35,052 nt of DNA from DAOVRL01 sp964459805 (GTDB taxonomy: Bacteria; Planctomycetota; Phycisphaerae; Sedimentisphaerales; Anaerobacaceae): assembly GCA_964459805.1 (NCBI GenBank), contig CAYWOD010000009.1, positions 1-35,052 of the forward strand, read 5' to 3'. Positions 16,491 through 21,957 of the stretch are shown here, piece by piece. The first letter of the stretch is position 1. Each line of letters opens with the position of its first letter. Under the pieces are notes generated by a model that saw only the letters and a list, made by a program, of their open reading frames with translations, made no database searches and was not told where the DNA came from. A program made the position numbers and the translations under genes.

Positions 16491-16531
16491 AAAAAACGCC
16501 GGGGTCAAGGTCATCCCTGACCCCAAGCGTT
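16491..16531 (-). terminator. intrinsic terminator closing the RAMP-like/array transcript
   Basis: Stem arms GGGGTCA and TGACCCC (501-507 and 518-524), extended by AACGC with GCGTT (495-499 and 527-531), followed on the minus strand by six T (496-491). It lies just downstream of the pentamer array, so transcripts from the RAMP-like gene can end here or be attenuated before the transposase operon. Confidence 0.6.
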
Positions 16532-16660
16532 CGGAGGAGGGTGTGATGAAAAGCTCGTTCATTTTTCTGCTTTGCCTTTGCTGCGCTTTTCGCCGGTTGA
16601 CCCTGCTGCGCCGCTCGCAGCTCGGCCTTGCTGCGGCCTTGCTATGCCCAACCCAGCACG

Positions 16661-16677
16661 GCACTGCTAAGCAGTGC
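16661..16677. repeat. hairpin in the array, GCACTGC stem
   Basis: Perfect 7-bp inverted repeat GCACTGC-TAA-GCAGTGC made of three in-phase pentamers. The same stem recurs in the hairpin at 16994-17020 at the other end of the array. Confidence 0.7.
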
Positions 16678-16993
16678 GCTGCGTCTGCGACGCCTTGCCA
16701 CACCATACGTCGCCCATCTGCGCCTTGCCTTTGCTTTGCACTGCTTCGCGCCGCTCTGCTGCGCCTTTGCTTCGCTCTGCGTTGCCTCGCTGAGCCGTGC
16801 GTTTCCTTTGCTTCGCCTCGCCTTTGCCATGCTAGGCCCCGCTGCGCTGCGCCCTGCCTTTGCTGTGCCACGCTCGGCCACACTATGCTCTGCGCCTTCA
16901 GAAAGGGGCTTACTATGCCTTTGCTTCGCGATGCCCCGCCCGGCAAAGCGCCTCGATGCCTGGCGTCACCTTGCCTTTGCTATGCGCTACATC

Positions 16994-17020
16994 GCACTGC
17001 TCGGCGAAGCCGGGCAGTGC
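16994..17020. repeat. hairpin in the array, second GCACTGC stem
   Basis: Arms GCACTGC and GCAGTGC, then one mismatch, then CGGC with GCCG around a GAA loop. It uses the same outer stem as the hairpin at 16661-16677 and keeps the 5-base rhythm. Confidence 0.7.
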
Positions 17021-17063
17021 CCCGCCCTTGCGAAGGCCTCCAACTTATGTTTGTTTCAAAGAG

Positions 17064-17651
17064 CTATTCTATCTCGCACCAATCGAACCGGCCCATTCCG
17101 GAGTTCCGCCACTGGCCTAATCCCCGCATCTGCCCGTAATCCAGCCATGACTTAATGGCCGGGATGAGCTTGTCGAGAAGGCACACGATCTCGAATCTGA
17201 CAGTCGATCCTGCCGGCGCTGCCTCTGATCTCGCTAAGGCAATTCGCTCGCCCTGGGCCGTGCTCGCCCGCAGCGGCCGCTCGATAACTGTTATCCCGCC
17301 GGACAGGTTTATCTTTATCTTTCGCGGCTTCACGAATATCAGCCCGTCAATCACCTTCTTGTGGGCCTTTAACTGCTTTTCCTTTGGCAACGCTCGATTG
17401 AGCATACTCGCCGCATCCTTGAAAAACCCCTTCACCTGATAGTCCCAGAGAAAGGGCTTGTCATCCGCCAGGCGTGGAAAGACCGTAGATGCCTTCTCCA
17501 GGGTCTCCGCCTCCGTCTCAAGCGATTCAAGCTCATCGGCCGCCGCCTCGCCGTTCGGATGCTTGTTCAAAATAAATTCCGTCGCCACTTCCTTGTTCCC
17601 GGCGCACGTCGCTAATAAAGGCTCTGTAAATGTCAATTCAACAATCTTCAT
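17064..17651 (-). CDS. RAMP-like phage protein next to the pentamer array
   Basis: 195 aa. It begins with a strand (MKIVELTFTEPLLATC), has the core FLWDYQVKGFFKDAASML, then GITVIERPLRASTAQGERIALARSE and ends in a glycine-rich loop GLGQWRNSGMGRFDW. The loop is the kind found in RAMP-fold (Cas5/6/7-like) RNA-binding proteins. I recall related proteins of unknown function in Firmicutes siphophages with the same DYQ, LRA.TAQG and LGQWRN motifs. No catalytic residues can be assigned. Second gene of the leftward arm; the pentamer array and a terminator follow directly, and a strong inverted repeat lies in its 5' leader. Confidence 0.7.
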   Translation of the reverse strand: MKIVELTFTEPLLATCAGNKEVATEFILNKHPNGEAAADELESLETEAETLEKASTVFPRLADDKPFLWDYQVKGFFKDAASMLNRALPKEKQLKAHKKVIDGLIFVKPRKIKINLSGGITVIERPLRASTAQGERIALARSEAAPAGSTVRFEIVCLLDKLIPAIKSWLDYGQMRGLGQWRNSGMGRFDWCEIE

Positions 17652-17693
17652 AACATTCCCCTTTCTTATTTTCTCTCACAGCCTAATCCCTTT

Positions 17694-17729
17694 TCAAGTG
17701 TGAGGCGCCACGGCGCGCCCCACACTTGA
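17694..17729. promoter_or_regulatory. strong inverted repeat in the leader of the RAMP-like gene
   Basis: Arms TCAAGTGTG and CACACTTGA (9 bp), one mismatch, then GGCGC with GCGCC around a 6-base loop. No T tract follows on either strand, so an operator or RNA structure is more likely than a terminator. It lies 43 bases upstream of the ATG. Confidence 0.55.
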
Positions 17730-17770
17730 GAGGGAAACGTAATGCGCGCGGAGAAAAAAGTCGTTCATGC

Positions 17771-17838
17771 TAATCCGTGTAAATCCGTGGCCAATTCTGA
17801 TTTTTTCCTTGACAACCGTCATCTGATCCCTGTATTCT
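17771..17838 (+). promoter_or_regulatory. dispersed-type leader motif plus sigma70-like promoter
   Basis: AATCCGTGTAAATCCGTGG (17772-17790) is a phrase seen in many environmental bacterial genomes (recalled). It is followed by TTGACA (17809-17814), 18 bases, and TATTCT (17833-17838). No gene starts soon after on the plus strand; a short terminator follows within about 20 bases, so it would make a very short RNA or an antisense to the 66-aa gene. Confidence 0.45.
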
Positions 17839-17851
17839 GCCTATATCACTT

Positions 17852-17872
17852 CGGGAAGGACCCCGTTTTTTT
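17852..17872 (+). terminator. short terminator just after the plus-strand promoter
   Basis: CGGG, six-base loop, CCCG, then seven T. The stem is short but the T run is perfect. Transcription from the promoter at 17809 would end here after roughly 25 bases unless it reads through. Confidence 0.4.
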
Positions 17873-17877
17873 CAAAG

Positions 17878-17911
17878 CCCGCCGGCGGTGTCTCATTCCC
17901 GGCCCGGCGGG
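17878..17911. repeat. GC-rich hairpin between the 66-aa gene and the RAMP-like gene
   Basis: Perfect 8-bp arms CCCGCCGG and CCGGCGGG around an 18-base loop. On the minus strand it is followed by CTTTG, so it could weaken transcription after the first leftward gene. Confidence 0.5.
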
Positions 17912-17932
17912 AGGTTAATAATTATGCCCAGC

Positions 17933-18133
17933 CTACGCAGACTGAGCACTGAACTCGTTGATATCGATACCATATTCGTCGATAAGCTCGTTTAGCTTCT
18001 GGAGTAATATGAATCTCGCAAGGTCATGTGGTCTTCGATACATATACGGCGATACGGCGTTCAGCATCGCGAAAAGCCGCTTGTCCCGCTTCGCCGTAAG
18101 GTTCATAAATGATATGTCTTCGTTCCTTTGCAT
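17933..18133 (-). CDS. first leftward gene, small protein in the ner position
   Basis: 66 aa, mostly helical, basic in the first half (MNLTAKRDKRLFAMLNAVSPYMYRRPHDLARFILL) and acidic in the second. It lies 26 bases after the -10 of the leftward promoter, where Mu encodes the Ner negative regulator, but no Ner or Cro-type helix-turn-helix is obvious. No good ribosome site; a nearly leaderless message is possible. Regulator of early transcription by position only. Confidence 0.5.
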   Translation of the reverse strand: MQRNEDISFMNLTAKRDKRLFAMLNAVSPYMYRRPHDLARFILLQKLNELIDEYGIDINEFSAQSA

Positions 18134-18158
18134 TAGCTATGCTCACTACATATCAGTG

Positions 18159-18187
18159 AAACTAAACTGTATATCGGCAGGAGTCAA
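18159..18187 (-). promoter_or_regulatory. leftward early promoter
   Basis: Minus sense TTGACT (18187-18182), 17-base spacer, TAGTTT (18164-18159). It is placed to drive the whole leftward arm starting with the 66-aa gene and lies face to face with the promoter of the plus-strand gene at 18278, as in lysis-lysogeny switches. Confidence 0.5.
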
Positions 18188-18242
18188 GTTAAAAATGTAC
18201 CAAAAAAACGCCTGAGTACGTAAATGTCTATTCTAACGGCAC

Positions 18243-18271
18243 TTGCAAGGCAAAATATTTTTGTCAATATT
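18243..18271 (+). promoter_or_regulatory. possible promoter of the repressor-position gene
   Basis: TTGCAA (18243-18248), 17 bases, AATATT (18266-18271), six bases before the ATG at 18278, so the message would be leaderless. GTACGTAAATGTC (18217-18229) and GTACTTATGTC (18273-18283) are similar direct repeats and could be operator half-sites. Confidence 0.35.
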
Positions 18272-18277
18272 GTACTT

Positions 18278-18586
18278 ATGTCAAAACGAACAGATGCTTT
18301 AACAGAAGTTGCAAAGCCGGTAGCTGACCGTTTAGCCGTAAGATGCGGCTCCCTCAAAAAGGTTTTGTCAGCATCAGTGCTTGCCTTTGATGCACTCTCA
18401 GCCGAAGAACGGGAACGCTATATGGCAATCGCAGAAGGCGTTGATCTAAATTCATCTTCCCAAGTGCTGGAAATGATCGAAAACGTTGCTGAATATATTA
18501 CCTATAATTTGCTCTCCCCTGATGAATCAAGGGCCGCCGCTAAGCTCCGTCGTGCCCTCGGCCCCGAACCTCCCAAAAAGAAATAA
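18278..18586 (+). CDS. protein in the phage repressor position, unrecognised family
   Basis: 102 aa from MSKRTD. Helical throughout (ALTEVAKPVADRLAV, LKKVLSASVLAFDAL, SAEERERYMAIAEGV, QVLEMIENVAEYITY) with a basic PPKKK tail. It is divergent from the leftward early operon and followed by its own gene and terminator, which is where the Mu c repressor sits, but no classical helix-turn-helix is evident. A DNA-binding repressor role is inferred from place only. The longer frame from 18224 lacks support. Confidence 0.5.
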   Translation: MSKRTDALTEVAKPVADRLAVRCGSLKKVLSASVLAFDALSAEERERYMAIAEGVDLNSSSQVLEMIENVAEYITYNLLSPDESRAAAKLRRALGPEPPKKK

Positions 18587-18597
18587 AAAAAACAAGC

Positions 18598-19143
18598 ATG
18601 AAGAATACCGAACGATTTATTGCCTATCCTCTCCTTTGCCTGGGCTTAGTCTATTGTATTTGGGCACATAATAAACTCGATGCCATTCATTTAAGCAATC
18701 GCAAACCAAGAATTCCCAGCGACACATTAAATAACCTCGAAGCTGATCTCATTGTCCAGACCTCATCTCCATCATACCATGCTTCCTTAATAGCATCCCG
18801 GCATCCGAGCCTCATTCTACCCGTTCGCGTCACATGCACTCAGTATTCCATCGCCCCAGAAGACATCACGCCCACGCAGTGCACCTTCAGATGGTCAGCC
18901 TGGGTACACAATCCTCAGCCATATTGGCTCAGCGGCGCCTATTTCCTTGAGTTTCGCAATTCTAACAATTCCTTACTCCGTCTCATCGGCCCGCTACCTG
19001 CTACCTTCCCTTCAACAAACACTCCCCGCAAAGCCACCTCCCTTTGCTCTCTCCCGGCATATCTGGCCAACCAAATCGATTTTTCTAAATCTTCAATCTT
19101 CATCCTTGAGAAAAAATTAAAAATCCCTAATTTTTCACCTTGA
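18598..19143 (+). CDS. membrane-anchored hypothetical protein
   Basis: 181 aa. One N-terminal transmembrane segment (FIAYPLLCLGLVYCIWA), then a beta-rich domain that is probably outside the cytoplasm, with two cysteine-containing strands (VRVTCTQYS, TQCTFRW) and PYWLSGAYFLEFRN. It follows the repressor-position gene by 11 bases, so both are likely expressed in the lysogen. Superinfection exclusion is a reasonable guess for a lysogenic membrane protein; nothing proves it. Confidence 0.5.
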   Translation: MKNTERFIAYPLLCLGLVYCIWAHNKLDAIHLSNRKPRIPSDTLNNLEADLIVQTSSPSYHASLIASRHPSLILPVRVTCTQYSIAPEDITPTQCTFRWSAWVHNPQPYWLSGAYFLEFRNSNNSLLRLIGPLPATFPSTNTPRKATSLCSLPAYLANQIDFSKSSIFILEKKLKIPNFSP

Positions 19144-19227
19144 CAGCCCCTTCTTGCCGATATAGCTTGTGATTATATTCATTTCGCGGGTGCGTCTCAT
19201 CGCCCGCGACAGCAGGCAATCTATCAG

Positions 19228-19272
19228 CCCGCTGACTGAGCGCTGAACTGCTCGTTAGCGGGTCTTTTCTTT
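19228..19272 (+). terminator. terminator after the repressor-position operon
   Basis: CCCGCT pairs with AGCGGG (228-233 and 257-262), GAGC with GCTC inside, followed by TCTTTTCTTT. The loop sequence closely matches the 3' end of the 66-aa gene at 17936-17960. A second perfect repeat, TCGCGGG with CCCGCGA, lies at about 19183-19208. Confidence 0.6.
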
Positions 19273-19307
19273 GCGCCCGCCGGACCATGCTATTTGACAA
19301 GTTAATA

Positions 19308-19469
19308 CTATCGTGATGAGCACTTGAGATGTTTCTCGGCGATCTCGAATAGAATGTCGGTCCAGCGGATCAGTTTGCCCGTTCGCTTTCGCCGTCTGAT
19401 CGCCTCGGTCTCACAGGCGCGATGGATGTGATTGGGAACGGCTGCGGTCTTGTACTTGGCTTTAGCCAT
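19308..19469 (-). CDS. tiny probable ribbon-helix-helix protein
   Basis: 53 aa. A basic start (MAKAKYKTAAVPNHIH) can form the strand; RACETEAIRRRKRTG and IRWTDILFEIAEKHL are the two helices expected of an RHH DNA-binding dimer. AAGGA lies eight bases before the ATG. It is the third gene of the small operon driven by the promoter at 19990. It could regulate the neighbouring switch. Confidence 0.55.
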   Translation of the reverse strand: MAKAKYKTAAVPNHIHRACETEAIRRRKRTGKLIRWTDILFEIAEKHLKCSSR

Positions 19470-19481
19470 TGGAGCATTCCT

Positions 19482-19721
19482 TTAGGTTGAACAAATCGGC
19501 GGATGTTCATCTTCCCCCAATAGCAGGGCTATCAATCGGCAGGCTGTATCGCAGCCGCCTTGACATTCGCATCGAATACCGGGCGGCACTTCCGGGCCAT
19601 AGATTACGAAGCGTTGATAACTGTTACATTCGGGACACCAGTAAAGGGTGTTGTCGAAGTCGGGGACAATCCCTTTCGCGTCGAGGTCTTTGACCTTAGT
19701 GATAGCTTCTTGCAGATTCAT
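19482..19721 (-). CDS. small cysteine-rich protein, likely zinc-binding
   Basis: 79 aa from MNLQEA. WCPEC near residue 30 and CECQGGCDTAC near residue 52 supply metal ligands. The ATG at 19721 has GGAG eight bases upstream, within the end of the previous gene; an in-frame TTG at 19727 is less likely. Function unknown; accessory gene by context. Confidence 0.6.
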   Translation of the reverse strand: MNLQEAITKVKDLDAKGIVPDFDNTLYWCPECNSYQRFVIYGPEVPPGIRCECQGGCDTACRLIALLLGEDEHPPICST

Positions 19722-19723
19722 AA

Positions 19724-19945
19724 TCAATCTCCTTTTGCCAGCAGGGCTTCTGCCTCAATGAAAGAGGGTTCGAGTTTTTCAGCGATCATCATTTTGGATT
19801 GATGGTCGACCGGGTAATCAGCGCGAATGGATGGTCCGGTCTTATCGTCAACACAAATCTTGAGGTCGGAATAATCGGGGTGGTTGATATAGACCCGACG
19901 CCTGCCGTGCTTTTCCCATAATGTCAACTTTGCATCGCAGCTCAT
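19724..19945 (-). CDS. small accessory protein, first gene of a strongly promoted trio
   Basis: 73 aa, with SCDAKLTLWEKHGRRRVYINHPDYSDLKICVDD at the start (a short beta sheet) and a helical C-terminus. AAAGGG precedes the ATG by six bases, 45 bases downstream of a near-consensus promoter. No family recognised. Confidence 0.55.
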   Translation of the reverse strand: MSCDAKLTLWEKHGRRRVYINHPDYSDLKICVDDKTGPSIRADYPVDHQSKMMIAEKLEPSFIEAEALLAKGD

Positions 19946-19989
19946 TTTCGTCCCTTTCGATATTCGGTTATCATTTATAACTCTATAAT

Positions 19990-20018
19990 ATAATACGCTT
20001 GTAAGGTTGCAATGTCAA
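19990..20018 (-). promoter_or_regulatory. near-consensus sigma70 promoter for three small genes
   Basis: Minus sense TTGACA (20018-20013), 17-base spacer, TATTAT (19995-19990), the best promoter in the window. It points away from the late genes and would be active in a lysogen if not repressed. Confidence 0.7.
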
Positions 20019-20108
20019 ATAAAAAATGTAAGAAAAGCCAAGTTTTTTTCTAAATCGCCGTGTTTAGGCCAGTAACGCCGTTTCGACGCCAAGTATTTTA
20101 AGTTTTTT

Positions 20109-20128
20109 CTCTGTGCCCTCTGTGGCTT
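20109..20128 (+). repeat. dispersed leader motif CTCTGTGCCCTCTGTGGC
   Basis: It stands 31 bases before the ATG of the first late gene. A near copy (CTCTGCGCCCTCTGTAGCC) lies at 24974-24992 inside the portal gene. Similar phrases occur in many environmental genomes (recalled); role unknown. Confidence 0.5.
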
Positions 20129-20159
20129 AAACGGATTTTGTTCTTGAAAGGATTCAAAA

Positions 20160-20756
20160 ATGAAAGCCATCGTTCACACCTTAACCCTCACACTCCTGCT
20201 CTTTTTCTCCGGCTGCCTCGAGTCCGTCACCCCCGAGCGAATCACGCTCTTGGCCTCGCAGACCGAGCAGCTCTCGGTCCGCGTCGATGAGTACCAATCC
20301 GCTACGGCCGGGGCGATCGACGACCTGAAGACCGCCGGCCTCGTCTCCGATACAACCGCCGAGAAAGTCGGCGAGGTCAGTGAGAAAATCGATGATGTCC
20401 AGGCCAAGGTCGTTGAGGTGGCCGAGGCCGTTAGGCAGGCCGATTACTCCGGCGGCGATTCTGTCACCACCGCGCTCGAGGCGGCCCGCGCCGGCAACGT
20501 CGCCACCGGCGCATGGAATCCGTACGCCCCCCTGATTGAGATCGCCCTCGGCTCGGCCGCTGCCCTGGCCGCTTATTTCGCCCGCCGCAAGTCGCTCGAG
20601 GCGGCGGCCAGTACCGCCAAGTACCAGGCCCACAAGCAGGGGGTGGAGAAGACAATGAAGGAGGTCTCGGCTTCAGACAGCGCCGACGTCAAGAACGTCG
20701 AGGCCCGGCTCTATGCCAATATCGGTCAGGCCCGCGCAGCGATTGGAGTCAAGTAA
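20160..20756 (+). CDS. phage lipoprotein with a second membrane segment
   Basis: 198 aa. Signal peptide with lipobox (FFSGC, Cys about residue 20), a coiled-coil middle (SEKIDDVQAKVVEVAEAV), then a hydrophobic stretch LIEIALGSAAALAAYFA and a basic Ala-rich tail. A lipoprotein plus an inner span could bridge membranes, as spanins do, but the family is not recognised. AAAGGA lies before the ATG. First gene of the late arm, directly before the gp25-like protein. Confidence 0.65.
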   Translation: MKAIVHTLTLTLLLFFSGCLESVTPERITLLASQTEQLSVRVDEYQSATAGAIDDLKTAGLVSDTTAEKVGEVSEKIDDVQAKVVEVAEAVRQADYSGGDSVTTALEAARAGNVATGAWNPYAPLIEIALGSAAALAAYFARRKSLEAAASTAKYQAHKQGVEKTMKEVSASDSADVKNVEARLYANIGQARAAIGVK

Positions 20757-20757
20757 T

Positions 20758-21072
20758 ATGAACATTCCCTTAGCCCCAGCCATTGCCATTGTCACCGCGT
20801 GCATAGCCGTTATCGCCGGCTTGATTACGCTGTATTTGAAGCTAACCAAGAGCATGGCCGATTGTAAGGTCGATTGCGAGCGGCAATTTGTCAATAGTGA
20901 ATTGTTCCTTCGCGAGACCGGCTTCCAGCGGCGGGCGTTGGAGAAGTTGTCCGCCTCGGTCAATCGCCTCGAAGGCAATCTAAAAGTCGTCGATAAGCTG
21001 CCCCAGATTTCCGGCGAAATAGCCAGGCAGGTGGTCAGGGAAATGAAGAACGGAGAAAAGAATGAATCGTGA
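20758..21072 (+). CDS. Mu gp25-like membrane coiled-coil protein (DUF2730-like)
   Basis: 104 aa. N-terminal transmembrane helix (AIAIVTACIAVIAGLITLYL) followed by a coiled coil (LEKLSASVNRLEGNLKVVDKL). Mu gp25 (DUF2730) has this layout and sits just before gp26 and gp27 as here. The ATG follows the upstream TAA by one base, and the 3' end overlaps the next gene by 11 bases. Confidence 0.65.
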   Translation: MNIPLAPAIAIVTACIAVIAGLITLYLKLTKSMADCKVDCERQFVNSELFLRETGFQRRALEKLSASVNRLEGNLKVVDKLPQISGEIARQVVREMKNGEKNES

Positions 21073-21364
21073 CGTCGTCAAGCTAAAGCAGGTCCGCATA
21101 ACGATCCTCTCGAACCTGAACCGAATGTACCCCACCCCGCTGCAGGTCCGCACCCTGTATCGCGTTATGGTCGCCTTCGACGAGAACTACTCGCTCTCGC
21201 TCCTCGAGAAGGACGTCACCTATCTCAAGCAGAAGGGCTACGTTAATTACATCGATGAGCGGATCGGCGGCTTCGACAGCTTTGAGAAAAAGTTCATCGG
21301 CCTGACGGCGCCGGGTAAAGAAATCGCCGATCGTACCCAGACCGACAAGGCCCTGGAGATATGA
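21062..21364 (+). CDS. Mu gp26-like protein (VpaChn25_0724 family)
   Basis: 100 aa, winged-helix-like: RITILSNLNRMYPTPLQVRTLYRVM, EKDVTYLKQKGYV and DSFEKKFIGLTAPGKEIAD match the small protein that precedes the DUF3486 protein in Mu-like phages. It overlaps both neighbours (11 bases upstream, 4 downstream), so the module is co-translated. Probable DNA-binding partner in packaging; function not proven. Confidence 0.7.
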   Translation: MNRDVVKLKQVRITILSNLNRMYPTPLQVRTLYRVMVAFDENYSLSLLEKDVTYLKQKGYVNYIDERIGGFDSFEKKFIGLTAPGKEIADRTQTDKALEI

Positions 21365-21927
21365 GTAAACGAAGAACTCACAGCTCGATTGACAAACTGC
21401 CCGCCGCCTTGCGGGCCGCCTTAACGGCTATGATAGTCGACGACGCCTGGCCCGATGATTACACGGGCGCCAGGCTCGGCAAGCCGAAGTACATCGAGTG
21501 TGTCGAGTACTGCCGGCAGAACGGTCACCTTGTCTCCGAATCTGCTGTAGGGCGGTTCGGCGTCAGGATGCGATTATTAGCCAGAATGAAGCAGGCCGGC
21601 GTAATAGTCCGTGACGTCATGGCGGATCTCACCGCCGAGAAGGCATCCGAGACCCAGAAGGCCGTCGCCGAGATGATCACCGCCCAGACCATCGACTTTA
21701 TCAGCACGCAGGACAATCTCTCCGCCAAGGAGATAATGAACATATCGCGTGCGATCAAGGACTGCACGCTCGTTAGTATCAATGCGGATAAATACATTCG
21801 CGAGCAGGTCGGCAGAAAGGTCGAGGCCGCCGCCAAATCTACTAAGAAGAAGCTCACTAAGGCCGGCGTCAATCGCAAGCTCATCCAGGAGATCATCGAT
21901 GAGCACTTAGGAGTAGTAAAATCGTAA
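21361..21927 (+). CDS. Mu gp27-like small terminase-type protein (DUF3486)
   Basis: 188 aa. The start SSIDKLPAALRAALTAMIVD and the HTH-like VSESAVGRFGVRMRLL are typical of DUF3486. A long helix follows, then a basic C-terminus (KSTKKKLTKAGVNRKLI). The family is thought to act as the DNA-recognition (small terminase) partner of gp28 during headful packaging. It directly precedes the large terminase. Confidence 0.8.
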   Translation: MSKRRTHSSIDKLPAALRAALTAMIVDDAWPDDYTGARLGKPKYIECVEYCRQNGHLVSESAVGRFGVRMRLLARMKQAGVIVRDVMADLTAEKASETQKAVAEMITAQTIDFISTQDNLSAKEIMNISRAIKDCTLVSINADKYIREQVGRKVEAAAKSTKKKLTKAGVNRKLIQEIIDEHLGVVKS

Positions 21928-21957
21928 CCAGCCGGACCGGCTGGACCGGATCATGAT

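Larger units (their letters stand above)
16570..17037. repeat. phased pentamer array, NNNGC every 5 nt with CTTTGC phase shifts
   Basis: From 16641 to 17036 (interrupted at about 16897-16916) the plus strand shows C at every fifth base, nearly always as GC. By hand count 65 of 74 grid positions are GC; the other nine are AC or TC. The rhythm gains one base at hexamers, mostly CTTTGC within GCCTTTGC. CCTTTGC occurs at 16574, 16727, 16763, 16804, 16820, 16856, 16917 and 16973; the gaps after 16727 are 36, 41, 16, 36, 61 and 56, all one more than a multiple of five. All frames read as low-complexity Cys/Leu/Ala or Lys/Gln/Arg strings, so it is not a normal gene. It follows the RAMP-like gene's stop by about 27 bases. 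Confidence 0.9.

Noticed and set aside
16389..16946. Minus-strand frame of 185 aa through the array
   Set aside because: TTG start, Lys/Gln/Arg/Ala low-complexity product, runs through the terminator hairpin and the tiny membrane-peptide gene.
16570..17037. CRISPR array
   Set aside because: No repeat of 20-40 bases with spacers of even length; the regularity is at 5 bases with variable content.
16543..17155. Two long plus-strand reading frames (198 and 175 aa) across the pentamer array, the first with a good ribosome site and a hydrophobic start
   Set aside because: The composition is dictated by the NNNGC rhythm (Cys, Leu, Ala, Arg in strings) and frames stay open on both strands because the pentamers rarely form stops; no domain is visible.
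17924..17995. Plus-strand 23-codon frame after GGAGG at 17910
   Set aside because: Lies entirely antisense to the end of the 66-aa gene and the spacing to the ATG is long; kept only as a curiosity.
19127..19288. Minus-strand 53-aa frame
   Set aside because: No ribosome site, overlaps the terminator hairpin and the end of the plus-strand gene at 19143.
20044..20060. TTTCTAAAT followed by CGCC, similar to the core of the left-end repeats, as an internal transposase-binding site
   Set aside because: Only a short core matches and a similar core at about 19081 lies inside a gene; chance is likely in AT-rich sequence.
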